Source of the DNA: CAZPAV01 sp964584755 | GTDB taxonomy: Bacteria > Actinomycetota > Acidimicrobiia > Spongiisociales > UBA5794 | Direction: 5' to 3' | NCBI GenBank assembly: GCA_964584755.1 | Contig: CAZPAV010000030.1 | Span: 1 to 37,526 of the forward strand | Length of the DNA: 37,526 nucleotides | Shown: positions 23,332-30,729 of the stretch, in pieces | How the letters are laid out: each line of letters opens with the position of its first letter | Numbering within the stretch: the first letter of the stretch is position 1 | Made by a program: the position numbers and the translations under genes | The notes under the pieces: model-generated | The model's input: the letters and a program-made list of their open reading frames with translations, nothing else | What the model was told of the DNA's origin: nothing | The model's database searches: none

Positions 23332-24099
23332 TCAGAGGTTGTCCTGACCCCGTCGCGCCGGGTTCTTGAACTGCGCCGCCACGTAGTCCCGGTTCATCCA
23401 CGCGATGAAGTCGATGGTGATGCTCTTCGGGCAGGCGGTCTCGCACTCGCCGTGGTTCGTGCAGGAGCCGAACCACTGCTCCATCGTCTCCACCATGGCC
23501 GCCACCCGCAGGTACCGCTCCGCCTGCCCCTGGGGGAGCAGGTTGAGGTGGGCGACCTTCGCCGCGGTGAAGAGGTTCGCCGCGCTGTTGGGACAGGCCG
23601 CCACGCAGGCGCCGCACCCGATGCAGGCGGCGGCGTCCATGGCCGTGTCGGCCGCGGCCTTCGGGACCGGGATGATGTTCGCGTCGGGGGCGTTCCCGGT
23701 GTTCACCGAGACGTAGCCGCCGGCCTGGATGATCCGGTCGAAGGCGGAGCGGTCGACGATGAGGTCCTTGACGACCGGGAACGCGGAGGCCCGCCACGGC
23801 TCGATGGTGATGGTGGCGCCGTCGCGGAACTTGCGCATGTGGAGCTGGCACGTCGCGGTGCCCCGCTGCGGTCCGTGCGGGATCCCGTCGATCATGACCC
23901 CGCAGGTGCCGCAGATCCCCTCCCGGCAGTCGTTGTCGAAGGCGATGGGCTCCTCGCCGCGCTGGTTCAGGTGCTCGTTCACGTAGTCGAGCATCTCGAG
24001 GAACGACGCGTCGGGGCTCACGTCGTTGGCCTCGTAGGTGACGAACTGCCCCGGAGCGCTCGGTCCCGGCTGTCGCCAGACTCGCAGGGTGACGTCCAT
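23332..24099 (-). CDS. sdhB: Succinate dehydrogenase iron-sulfur subunit
   Basis: It passes electrons from SdhA to the membrane quinone. The 255-residue protein has the 2Fe-2S ligands C58, C63, C66 and C84 (CREGICGTCG...TATC), then the ligands of the 4Fe-4S and 3Fe-4S clusters: C159, C162, C165, C169 (CIGCGACVAACP) and C213, C219, C223 (CTNHGECETACP). This is the pattern of type-B enzymes with a single cytochrome subunit. ATG 24099 overlaps the sdhA stop (TAATG) and is preceded by AAAGGAG. It is the last gene of sdhCAB. Confidence 0.95.
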   Translation of the reverse strand: MDVTLRVWRQPGPSAPGQFVTYEANDVSPDASFLEMLDYVNEHLNQRGEEPIAFDNDCREGICGTCGVMIDGIPHGPQRGTATCQLHMRKFRDGATITIEPWRASAFPVVKDLIVDRSAFDRIIQAGGYVSVNTGNAPDANIIPVPKAAADTAMDAAACIGCGACVAACPNSAANLFTAAKVAHLNLLPQGQAERYLRVAAMVETMEQWFGSCTNHGECETACPKSITIDFIAWMNRDYVAAQFKNPARRGQDNL

Positions 24100-26036
24100 T
24101 ACTTGTAGCTCCTTTGCGTCAGCTCGACGTTCTCGAACACCAGGGGTTCCTTGTGGCGGACCTGGGGCGATCCTTCGCCGGTCCACGCCCAGGCGGACAC
24201 GAAGGCGAAGTGCTCGTCGTCACGTCGGGCCTCCCCCTCCTCGGTCTGGTGCTCCACCCGGAAGTGGGCACCGCAGGACTCCTCCCGGTCGAGCGCGTCG
24301 CGGGCGATGAGCTCGGCGAGCTCGAGGAAGTCGGCCACCCGACCGGCCCGCTCCAGGGACTGGTTCAGCGACTCGTCGGAGCCGAGGACCCGCACGTCCT
24401 TCCAGAACTCCTCGCGCAGGGCGGGGATCTCGGCGAGCGCGTTCTCCAGGCTCTCCCGGCTGCGGCTCAAGCCGCAGTCCCGGATGAGGATCTTCCCCAG
24501 CTCCCGGTGGAACCAGTCCACCGAGCGGGTCCCGCCGATGGAGAGGAACCGTCTCGTGCGGTCGGCGACGGCCGCCTCGGCCTCCTTGAAGACGGGGTGG
24601 TCGGTCGGGACCGGGGGCGTGTTCAGCCACTGGGCCACGTAGCCGCCGATCGTGTAGGGCACGATGAAGTAGCCGTCGGCGAGTCCCTGCATGAGTGCCG
24701 AGGCGCCGAGCCGGTTCGCCCCGTGGTCGGAGAAGTTCGCCTCGCCGAGGGCGTAGAGGCCGGGGATGCTCGTCATGAGCCCGTAGTCGACCCACAGCCC
24801 GCCCATGGCGTAGTGCGGCGCCGGGGCGATGCGCATCGGCACCGTGTAGGGATCCTCGTCGGTGATGCGCTCGTACATCTCGAAGAGGTTCCCGTAGCGG
24901 GCCTCGATGGTGCGCTTCCCCAGTCGGGCGATGGCGTCCTTGAAGTCGAGGTAGACCCCGTTCTTTCGCGGGCCGACGCCACGGCCCTCGACGATCATGC
25001 GCCGGGCCGCCCGGCTGGCGACGTCGCGGGGCACGAGGTTCCCGAACGTCGGGTACTGCCGCTCGAGGTAGTAGTCCCGGTCCTCCTCGGGGATCTCGTT
25101 GGGGGGACGGTCGTCGCCGGGGTGCTTCGGGACCCAGATCCGGCCGTCGTTGCGCAGCGACTCGGACATGAGCGTGAGCTTGGACTGGTACTCCTCGCTC
25201 TCGGGGATGCAGGTGGGGTGGATCTGGGTGAAGCACGGGTTGGCGAAGTACGCCCCCCGGCGGTGCGCCCGCCAGATGGCGGTGGCGTTGGAGTTCATCG
25301 CGTTCGTCGAGAGGAAGAACACGTTGATGTAGCCACCGGTCGCCAGGATGATCGCGTGCGCCGAGTGGGAGCTCACCTCGCCGGTGACGAGGTCCCGCAC
25401 GACGATGCCGGCGGCGCGGCCTTCGTGGACGACGAGCTCGAGCATCTCGACGCGGGTGTGGAGCCTCACCTTCCCGGACACGACCTGGCGGGAGAGGGCC
25501 TGGTACGCGCCGAGGAGGAGCTGCTGCCCCGTCTGGCCGCGGGCGTAGAACGTCCGTGAGACCTGGGCGCCGCCGAAGGAGCGGGTGGCGAGCTGCCCGG
25601 CGTACTCCCGGGCGAAGGGGACCCCCTGTGCGGTGGCCTGGTCGATGATGGCGTTCGACACCTGGGCCAGCCGGTAGACGTTGGCCTCCCGGGAGCGGTA
25701 GTCGCCGCCCTTGATCGTGTCGTAGAAGAGGCGGAAGATGCTGTCCCCGTCGTTGGGGTAGTTCTTCGCCGCGTTGATCCCCCCCTGGGCGGCGATGCTG
25801 TGGGCCCGTCGGGCGGAGTCGTTGTAGGTGAAGACCTCGACGTCGTAGCCGAGCTCGGCGAGCGTCGCCGCGGCCGATGCCCCGGCGAGGCCGGTGCCCA
25901 CGACGATGATCTTGAACTTCGGCTTGTTCGGTGGGTTGACGAGCTTCGTGTCGAAGCGGTAGGCGTCCCACTTCTCGTTGAGGGGGCCCGGTGGCACCTT
26001 CCCGTCGAGGATGCGTGGTTCGGAGGATGTGGTCAC
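24099..26036 (-). CDS. sdhA: Succinate dehydrogenase flavoprotein subunit
   Basis: This FAD-containing subunit oxidises succinate to fumarate. The 645-residue protein has the FAD-binding VVGTGLAGASAAATLAELG, the covalent-FAD histidine region (RRAHSIAAQGGINAAKN), IHPTCIPESEEYQSKL and the catalytic arginine in RMIAPAPHYAMGGLWVDYG (seen here as MRIAPAPHYAMGGL). GEANFSDHGANRLGASALMQG binds FAD. GTG 26036 has AAAGG about 9 bases upstream. The gene lies between sdhC (21-base gap) and sdhB. Sequence alone does not separate succinate dehydrogenase from fumarate reductase, but the TCA genes nearby favour the former. Confidence 0.95.
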   Translation of the reverse strand: MTTSSEPRILDGKVPPGPLNEKWDAYRFDTKLVNPPNKPKFKIIVVGTGLAGASAAATLAELGYDVEVFTYNDSARRAHSIAAQGGINAAKNYPNDGDSIFRLFYDTIKGGDYRSREANVYRLAQVSNAIIDQATAQGVPFAREYAGQLATRSFGGAQVSRTFYARGQTGQQLLLGAYQALSRQVVSGKVRLHTRVEMLELVVHEGRAAGIVVRDLVTGEVSSHSAHAIILATGGYINVFFLSTNAMNSNATAIWRAHRRGAYFANPCFTQIHPTCIPESEEYQSKLTLMSESLRNDGRIWVPKHPGDDRPPNEIPEEDRDYYLERQYPTFGNLVPRDVASRAARRMIVEGRGVGPRKNGVYLDFKDAIARLGKRTIEARYGNLFEMYERITDEDPYTVPMRIAPAPHYAMGGLWVDYGLMTSIPGLYALGEANFSDHGANRLGASALMQGLADGYFIVPYTIGGYVAQWLNTPPVPTDHPVFKEAEAAVADRTRRFLSIGGTRSVDWFHRELGKILIRDCGLSRSRESLENALAEIPALREEFWKDVRVLGSDESLNQSLERAGRVADFLELAELIARDALDREESCGAHFRVEHQTEEGEARRDDEHFAFVSAWAWTGEGSPQVRHKEPLVFENVELTQRSYK

Positions 26037-26057
26037 GGTTGTCCGCCTTTCACCAGG

Positions 26058-26789
26058 TCATCCCACGATGCCGAACTGGACGGCGAGGGGGATCGAGACG
26101 TTGCCCACGAGGATGACGACGGCGAGGGCCACCGCCAGGTACCGCCGCCAGATCCCGTACCGCCGGTTCGCCAGGCCGAGACTCTGCCAGAGACTCCAGG
26201 CGCCGTGGTAGATGTGGAGGGCGAGGGCGATCTGGGCCACGACGTACAGCGCGGCCACCGCCGGTTGGGAGAAGCTCGCCACGACGTTGCGGTACACGTC
26301 GCCGCGCACGAAGCCCGGGTTCACCGTTCCCCAGGTGAGATCGGCGAGGTGGTAGAGGAGGAAGAGCAGGATGATGACCCCGCCCCACCGCATCGTCCGG
26401 CTGGCGTAGTTGGCGGCGAGGTACTGCCGCTTCGCCTGGTAGCGCACCCGGCCCCGGGCCGCCCGGTTGCGGACCGTGAGCACCGCCGCCGCCCAGATGT
26501 GGATGGCGAACATGGCGATGAGGCCGAGCCGGAAGATCCAGAGGATCGAGGTCCGGGGGGCGAGGTTCGCGCCGAGATCGCGCAGCGCCTCGCCGTAGGC
26601 GTTGATCTCCTCGGGTCCGAGGTAGATCTTGAGGTTCCCGATCATGTGGACCAGGACGTAGAGCAGGAGGCCGATCCCGGTGAGCGCCATGAGCCACTTC
26701 ATCCCGATGTCGGAGGTGAAGAAGGCCTCCAGCCAGGCGCGCCACCCTTGGCGCTGCAGGACGTCGGTCCGACGAGTCGTCGTCGTCAC
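26058..26789 (-). CDS. sdhC: Succinate dehydrogenase cytochrome b subunit (single-chain type)
   Basis: A 243-residue membrane anchor with five helices that binds heme b and menaquinone. Candidate heme-ligand histidines sit in the helices: VLVHMIGNLKIYLG, FAIHIWAAAVL, LLYHLADLTWG and LALHIYHGAWSLWQSLGL. There is no sdhD, so this is the type-B, di-heme form. GTG 26789 is preceded by GGAGGG at 8 bases. It is the first gene of sdhCAB and is divergent from whiB. Confidence 0.93.
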   Translation of the reverse strand: MTTTTRRTDVLQRQGWRAWLEAFFTSDIGMKWLMALTGIGLLLYVLVHMIGNLKIYLGPEEINAYGEALRDLGANLAPRTSILWIFRLGLIAMFAIHIWAAAVLTVRNRAARGRVRYQAKRQYLAANYASRTMRWGGVIILLFLLYHLADLTWGTVNPGFVRGDVYRNVVASFSQPAVAALYVVAQIALALHIYHGAWSLWQSLGLANRRYGIWRRYLAVALAVVILVGNVSIPLAVQFGIVG

Positions 26790-26816
26790 GTGCGTATCCC
26801 TCCTGTCGATGCGGTG

Positions 26817-26846
26817 ATTATCCCCCCTCGGGGGGAGCGTGTCGAA
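26817..26846 (-). promoter_or_regulatory. sdhCAB promoter with a palindrome in the spacer
   Basis: On the reverse strand, TTCGAC (26846-26841) and GATAAT (26822-26817) are 18 bases apart, giving a leader of about 20 bases. The palindrome TCCCCC-CTCG-GGGGGA (26821-26836) lies almost wholly inside the spacer. Confidence 0.6.
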
Positions 26847-26890
26847 ACGGGCGTCGGGGCGCGTCCGGGATCCCTCGATCGAGCTCGGGG

Positions 26891-26919
26891 TTGACAGGCG
26901 CGCGCGGAGTTGAGAGAAT
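26891..26919 (+). promoter_or_regulatory. whiB promoter
   Basis: A consensus TTGACA (26891-26896) is 17 bases from GAGAAT (26914-26919). The leader is about 27 bases. It is divergent from the sdhCAB promoter about 45 bases away. Confidence 0.75.
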
Positions 26920-26952
26920 CACATCGCTGTAATTCCACCGGTGGGAGTCAAC

Positions 26953-27240
26953 GTGGTCGTCGAACTCCTCGAGGTGCTTCGCCAGGGGGGCCTCGACCTG
27001 TCCTGGCAGGATCTGGCGAACTGCCGGGGCGCCGATCCGGACCTCTTCTTCCCGGAACGGGGAGCCTCCACACGCACGGCGAAGTCCATCTGCCGGGAGT
27101 GCTCGGTGCGGGTCGAGTGTCTCGAGTTCGCCATCGCCGGGAGCGAGAAGTTCGGGATCTGGGGCGGGATGTCGGAACGGGAACGGCGCCGGGTGCGTCG
27201 TGAGCGACAGATCGCGGCCCGGACCCGGAAGGCCGGGTGA
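26953..27240 (+). CDS. WhiB-family iron-sulfur transcription regulator
   Basis: A 95-residue actinobacterial regulator whose 4Fe-4S cluster is held by C24, C47, C50 and C56 (C...CxxCx5C), followed by the family's GIWGG turn (68-72) and a basic tail (SERERRRVRRERQ) for DNA or sigma-factor contact. GTG 26953 is chosen because GGGAG lies 5 bases upstream; GTG 26941 would add four residues but has no ribosome-binding site. It is single, divergent from sdhCAB, and has a near-consensus promoter. Which WhiB subgroup (WhiA/B/D-like) it belongs to is not clear. Confidence 0.93.
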   Translation: MVVELLEVLRQGGLDLSWQDLANCRGADPDLFFPERGASTRTAKSICRECSVRVECLEFAIAGSEKFGIWGGMSERERRRVRRERQIAARTRKAG

Positions 27241-27283
27241 GTCCCCGCCGGCGCCTCCCGCCGGGCCCCGGGCGGCGACCCCG

Positions 27284-27314
27284 TAGAATCGCTCCGACTG
27301 GTCGAGCGAAGGAG
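27284..27314 (+). promoter_or_regulatory. -10 box and ribosome-binding site of the unknown membrane-anchored protein
   Basis: TAGAAT (27284-27289) is a good -10 box, but no clear -35 is seen. AAGGAG (27309-27314) lies 5 bases before GTG 27320. Confidence 0.45.
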
Positions 27315-27319
27315 TCGGG

Positions 27320-28273
27320 GTGAACGCGGTCGTCGTGGTGGTGTTCCTGATCCTCGTCGTGGCCGTGGTGGGGCTCGTCATCGTGGTGCTGCGCAACCCC
27401 GTCACGGGCGCGGCCGAACGGGACGAGGCCGCCGCCGAGCCCGTTCGCAGCGTGCCGGCGCTCCTCGAGTTCCACGTGCGTGGCGACGAGGTGCAGGTGT
27501 TCTTCGCCGTGCCGCTGCCCGAGGGCGGTGCCGGTCCCGTCCTCGAGGACCTCCTCGCCCACGAGGGCATCGAGGTGCTGCGGGAGAAGCGCGCCCACGG
27601 CCTGCCCCTGGGGGACCTCCGGCGGGTGCGGGTCTTCGGCCGCCGCGGGGAGGATCCGGTGGAGGCGTGCGTCGTCGAGCTGCCGGGGGACGAGCAGCTC
27701 CCCGAGGTGCGGGCCCCCGAGCTCGTCCCCCACGCCGTGCTCGCCGGCTACGACCCGCTGGCGCACCTCGGCGAGATGGAGGCCGAGGCCGCGCCGCCGC
27801 AGCTCGAGGAGCGCCCGGCGGGGGAGACGCTGCGACCGTTCGTCGCGGAGGTCCGCCTCGCCGCGCCGGTGGAGGCGGCGCTGCGCGCCCAGGGCATCGA
27901 CCCGGCGGGGATGCGTCTCGACGACCTCGTCCTCGGGCTGTTCCGGGCCGCCGGGTACGGGATGATCGTCGACGCCCACGGGTTGCGGATCGGCGAGGGG
28001 GACCGCGCCGACGTGTACCGGGTCACGAAGGCGGGTGCGGAGACGATCCTCGCCATCGTCCCCCACGAGCCGGGAACGTATCCGGAGCTCGCCGAGTCGG
28101 TGGTGAACGGCTTCCTCGTGCTCTTCGGGCGGCTCGGCCCGGATCGGGCGCTCCTCGTGAGCGACAAGTACGGTCCCTACCTCATCTACGAGAAGGAGCG
28201 GCGCGAGCCCCGCTGCCGCTTCGTCACCCGGGAGCGGCTGCAGGCCTTCGTGGACGCCTTCGCCATCCGCTGA
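27320..28273 (+). CDS. Membrane-anchored protein of unknown function
   Basis: A 317-residue protein I cannot assign. Residues 1-24 form one hydrophobic helix (NAVVVVVFLILVVAVVGLVIVVL); the rest should be cytoplasmic (the following residues are RNPVTG). A middle domain (~45-140) is followed by an acidic, Ala/Pro-rich linker (~150-165) and a C-terminal domain (~168-317). That domain has short motifs AAGYGMIVDAHGLRIGEGDRAD and LLVSDKYGPYLIYEKE, here given as partial segments, and ends FVTRERLQAFVDAFAIR. The order of secondary structure faintly recalls degenerate Mrr-like nuclease folds, but I see no intact catalytic set. It has its own promoter and lies between whiB and tatA. Confidence 0.75.
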   Translation: MNAVVVVVFLILVVAVVGLVIVVLRNPVTGAAERDEAAAEPVRSVPALLEFHVRGDEVQVFFAVPLPEGGAGPVLEDLLAHEGIEVLREKRAHGLPLGDLRRVRVFGRRGEDPVEACVVELPGDEQLPEVRAPELVPHAVLAGYDPLAHLGEMEAEAAPPQLEERPAGETLRPFVAEVRLAAPVEAALRAQGIDPAGMRLDDLVLGLFRAAGYGMIVDAHGLRIGEGDRADVYRVTKAGAETILAIVPHEPGTYPELAESVVNGFLVLFGRLGPDRALLVSDKYGPYLIYEKERREPRCRFVTRERLQAFVDAFAIR

Positions 28274-28317
28274 GGGGGCGTCCGACGCCGGACAGCGGCG
28301 TTGCCGTCCGGGTCTCC

Positions 28318-28323
28318 TACACT
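28318..28323 (+). promoter_or_regulatory. Possible tatA -10 box
   Basis: TACACT with no -35 at the right distance. AAAGGAG follows before GTG 28347. Confidence 0.3.
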
Positions 28324-28346
28324 GGAGGGCGGAAAGGAGAGCATCC

Positions 28347-28550
28347 GTGCTGAGGAATCTGCAGGCGCCCGAGCTGTTGATCATTCTCGTCGTGGTGATG
28401 TTGCTCTTTGGTGCCTCGAAGCTCCCGAACCTCGCCCGGTCCATCGGAGCGTCCGCCAAGGAGTTCCGCAAGGGACTCGAGGAGGGCGTCACCGAGGACG
28501 ACGAGGCCGCGGAGCAGCCCAAGAGCAAGGGCGAGAGCCCGACATCCTGA
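28347..28550 (+). CDS. tatA: Twin-arginine translocase TatA/TatE
   Basis: A 67-residue pore-forming subunit of the Tat system, which exports folded proteins. It has one N-terminal helix (APELLIILVVVMLLFGASKLPNL), the conserved FG hinge, an amphipathic helix (ARSIGASAKEFRKGLEEG) and an acidic tail. GTG 28347 has AAAGGAG about 6 bases upstream. No tatC or tatB is nearby. It lies just upstream of the ECF sigma operon but is separated from it by an inverted repeat. Confidence 0.95.
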   Translation: MLRNLQAPELLIILVVVMLLFGASKLPNLARSIGASAKEFRKGLEEGVTEDDEAAEQPKSKGESPTS

Positions 28551-28561
28551 CACTCCGTCGC

Positions 28562-28587
28562 GCGGCACCGAGGGAACGCGGTGCCGC
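28562..28587. repeat. Perfect inverted repeat between tatA and the sigma-factor gene
   Basis: GCGGCACCG (28562-28570) and CGGTGCCGC (28579-28587) form a 9-bp stem around the 8-base loop AGGGAACG. It may terminate tatA; the loop contains the presumed ECF -35 element. Confidence 0.55.
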
Positions 28588-28598
28588 CGCGCGGCGTT
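28573..28598 (+). promoter_or_regulatory. Presumed ECF-type autoregulated promoter
   Basis: GGAAC (28573-28577) and CGTT (28595-28598) are 17 bases apart. This agrees with the GGAAC-N16/17-CGTT pattern of SigE/RpoE-like ECF promoters, directly upstream of an ECF sigma gene. Confidence 0.5.
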
Positions 28599-28620
28599 GA
28601 ACTCCCGGGACGTGGGGAAG

Positions 28621-29130
28621 ATGGGCGACGAGTTGACACCGACCTGGGAAGACGTTGCGCACCGTTATGGGCGGAAGATCTACAACTTCGCCTACCGCCT
28701 CACCGGGAACCCCGACGACGCCGCCGACCTCGTCCAGGAGGTCCTCCTGCGGGTCCGCAAGGGTCTCGCGGGGTACCGGCCCGGATCCTTCGAGGGGTGG
28801 CTCTGGCGGATCACCCGCAACGCCTTCCTCGACGGCGTGCGACGGCGCCGGCGCCGCCCCACCAGCCCGCTGCCCGAGGGCGACCACAGCGCCCTCGGCT
28901 CCAGTCCCTCCCCCGACGAGGTCCTCGCCTCCGTTCGCCTCTCCGAGGACGTCCAGGCCGCGCTCCTCAAGCTCCCCTACGAGTTCCGGGAGGCGGTCGT
29001 CCTCTGCGACGTCGTCGGGCTCACCTACGACGAGATCGCCGAGGCCACCGACGTGCCGGTGGGTACCGTCCGCAGCCGAATCCACCGGGGCCGGAAGCTC
29101 CTCCGGGAGATGCTGACGTGGCCCCTGTGA
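28621..29130 (+). CDS. ECF RNA polymerase sigma factor (SigE/RpoE-like)
   Basis: A 169-residue sigma factor with only regions 2 and 4. Region 2 spans ~10-70 and contains NPDDAADLVQEVLLRV and GWLWRITRNAFLDGVRRRRRR. Region 4 spans ~115-168 and contains LPYEFREAVVLCDVVGLTYDEIAE and VPVGTVRSRIHRGRKLLRE, given as separate motifs of the -35-binding helix-turn-helix. ATG 28621 is the most upstream start that keeps the family N-terminus. It overlaps the anti-sigma gene. With that gene and the RseB-like gene it forms an envelope-stress operon like sigE-rseA-rseB. Confidence 0.93.
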   Translation: MGDELTPTWEDVAHRYGRKIYNFAYRLTGNPDDAADLVQEVLLRVRKGLAGYRPGSFEGWLWRITRNAFLDGVRRRRRRPTSPLPEGDHSALGSSPSPDEVLASVRLSEDVQAALLKLPYEFREAVVLCDVVGLTYDEIAEATDVPVGTVRSRIHRGRKLLREMLTWPL

Positions 29131-29729
29131 CCCCACCCGCGGCGGCGTCCGGCGAGCTCCTCTCCGCCTACCTGGACGGTGAGCTGCGGCCCGGGGAGCT
29201 CGAGGAGGTCACCGTCCTGCTCGGCGGCACCCCCGAGGTGATCGCCGAGTTCCGGGCCCTGCGCGACGTCCGCCGCGTCCTCCGCACCCTCCCGCTCCTC
29301 GAGGTGCCTGCCGAGCTCCTTCCCGGAGGCCACTTCCCCGACCGGCTCTCCGCCTACCTCGACGGCGAGCTGCCGACCACCGAGATGCAGGTCCTCGTCG
29401 ACCACCTGGGGCGCTGCCGCGTCTGCCGGGAGGAGCTCCACGAGCTCGACCGGTCCCGGACCGCGGTCCGGGCCCTGCCCCGCGTCGACGCACCGGAGCT
29501 CTTCGTCCACGATCCTGTCCCTCCCCTCCGGCGCCACCACCGCGTCCGGCGCGCCGTCGCCGCGGCGACGCTGGCGGCCGCCGCGCTCGCGCTCGTCGTG
29601 GGCCTGGCACGCCGGCCCGACGCCGTCTCCCCGGTGTCCCTCGTCGACCTCGGCAACCGCCATGCCGTGCGCGCCTCGGTCCAGCCGGCCTTCACGGTGT
29701 TGCCGGCGGTCTCGGAGGCGTCTCCGTGA
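29118..29729 (+). CDS. Anti-sigma factor with tandem zinc-finger domains, membrane-anchored
   Basis: A 203-residue protein that should bind the ECF sigma factor at the membrane. Two similar anti-sigma modules are seen: residues 14-58 (LLSAYLDGELRPGELEEV) and 76-120 (RLSAYLDGELPTTEMQVLV). The second keeps H96-x3-C100-x2-C103, the zinc site; the first has Leu, Thr and Val at these places. One transmembrane helix (146-164) precedes a ~39-residue outside tail. GTG 29118 is chosen because GGGAG lies 8 bases upstream; GTG 29127 would give a GTGA overlap instead. The stop overlaps the RseB-like start. Confidence 0.88.
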   Translation: MAPVTPPAAASGELLSAYLDGELRPGELEEVTVLLGGTPEVIAEFRALRDVRRVLRTLPLLEVPAELLPGGHFPDRLSAYLDGELPTTEMQVLVDHLGRCRVCREELHELDRSRTAVRALPRVDAPELFVHDPVPPLRRHHRVRRAVAAATLAAAALALVVGLARRPDAVSPVSLVDLGNRHAVRASVQPAFTVLPAVSEASP

Positions 29730-30661
29730 TCCACCGGCACTCCCCGGCTCTCGTCGGGGCGGCGGCGGCGCTCGTGCTCCTCTCCGCCGTCCCTGCCCAC
29801 GCCACCGACCTCGGGGAGTACCTCGAGCGGGCCGACGAGGCCGTGTACTCGGGACGGGAGATGGTCGTGACCGTGTGGAACGGCGTCACCCGGGTCGACC
29901 TCGTCGACGTCGAGCACGCCCTGGGGACGACGATGGTCCAGGGCGACCACGTGCGGGCCACAGTGGGACGGGGGCGCCTCCGCTTCACCGGGACGAAGGA
30001 GAGCGCCCTCACGTTCGTCGAGTGGACGCCGGCGGTCACCGGGGCCCGCTACACGCTCACCGCCGGAACGCACACCCGCCGCCTGGGACGGCTCGGCGAG
30101 GTGGTGGAGCTCTCCGAGGGGGGACGGCGGCGGGTGCGCATGATCCTCGACGTCGAGACCGGCGCGCCGCTCCTCACCGAGGTGTTCGACGGGGAGGGGC
30201 GCGTGTTCCGCTACGCCGCCATGGTCGAGTTCTCCCCCTCCACCGCGGGCATGGCGGTGCCCACCCGGCCCGAAGGGGAGTACGAGGTCATGGTGCCGCT
30301 CGCCTCGCCCCACCTCCCCGAGACCGCCGGCGCCTACCACCGCATGGACTCGTACCGGGGACCGGCCGGCTCCGAGCAGGGCTTCTACAGCGACGGCCTG
30401 TTCAGCTTCTCCCTCTTCGCCTTCGACGGGGAGCGTGACGTGCGGGCCATGGTGCGTGGCATGCCCTACCGGCGCGCCGGCGCCGAGTACACCGTCCAGG
30501 TGGCCGCGGCCGAGCTGTGGGTGCTGTGGGCCGCCGCGGGCCAGACGTACGTCCTCGTCGGGGATCTCCCCCCCGACCACCTCGACGCGGTCCTCGCCGA
30601 CCTGCCCCGGCCGTCGGCCCGGAATCTCCTGGCGCGGCTGTGGCACGGCCTCTTCGGCTGA
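29726..30661 (+). CDS. RseB/MucB-like periplasmic regulator of anti-sigma factor
   Basis: A 311-residue exported protein with a signal peptide (hydrophobic ~9-24, cleavage probable after PAHA). The N-terminal part (GREMVVTVWNG) begins the lipid-binding-like RseB domain. The later segments GAPLLTEVFDGEGRVFRYAAM and FYSDGLFSFSLFAFDG match, in shorter pieces, the conserved DG-x-G and S-D-G-L-(F)-x-x-S-(V/L)-F patterns of RseB/MucB. In proteobacteria RseB shields RseA from cleavage; that role is inferred here. GTG 29726 overlaps the anti-sigma stop. Confidence 0.82.
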   Translation: MIHRHSPALVGAAAALVLLSAVPAHATDLGEYLERADEAVYSGREMVVTVWNGVTRVDLVDVEHALGTTMVQGDHVRATVGRGRLRFTGTKESALTFVEWTPAVTGARYTLTAGTHTRRLGRLGEVVELSEGGRRRVRMILDVETGAPLLTEVFDGEGRVFRYAAMVEFSPSTAGMAVPTRPEGEYEVMVPLASPHLPETAGAYHRMDSYRGPAGSEQGFYSDGLFSFSLFAFDGERDVRAMVRGMPYRRAGAEYTVQVAAAELWVLWAAAGQTYVLVGDLPPDHLDAVLADLPRPSARNLLARLWHGLFG

Positions 30662-30684
30662 GGACGCCGCGGCGCAGGTCGCCA

Positions 30685-30698
30685 CGCCCGGCCGGGCG
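30685..30698. terminator. Palindrome between convergent genes
   Basis: CGCCCGGCCGGGCG is a perfect 14-base palindrome in the 68-base gap between rseB-like and acyl-CoA dehydrogenase genes. It may contribute to termination; there is no T-tract. Confidence 0.25.
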
Positions 30699-30729
30699 GT
30701 GACGCGGCGACGGCGGGCGACGGCCTCCC

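Noticed and set aside
23734..23757. GC-rich repeated triplets such as GCCGCC/GTCGTC throughout
   Set aside because: They follow from codon use in a GC-rich genome and do not form ordered arrays.
10117..28620. tRNA or small RNA genes in the intergenic gaps
   Set aside because: Gaps are mostly under 160 bases. None shows a cloverleaf with a GTTCGAATCC-like T-loop; the structures seen are terminator-like hairpins and operators.
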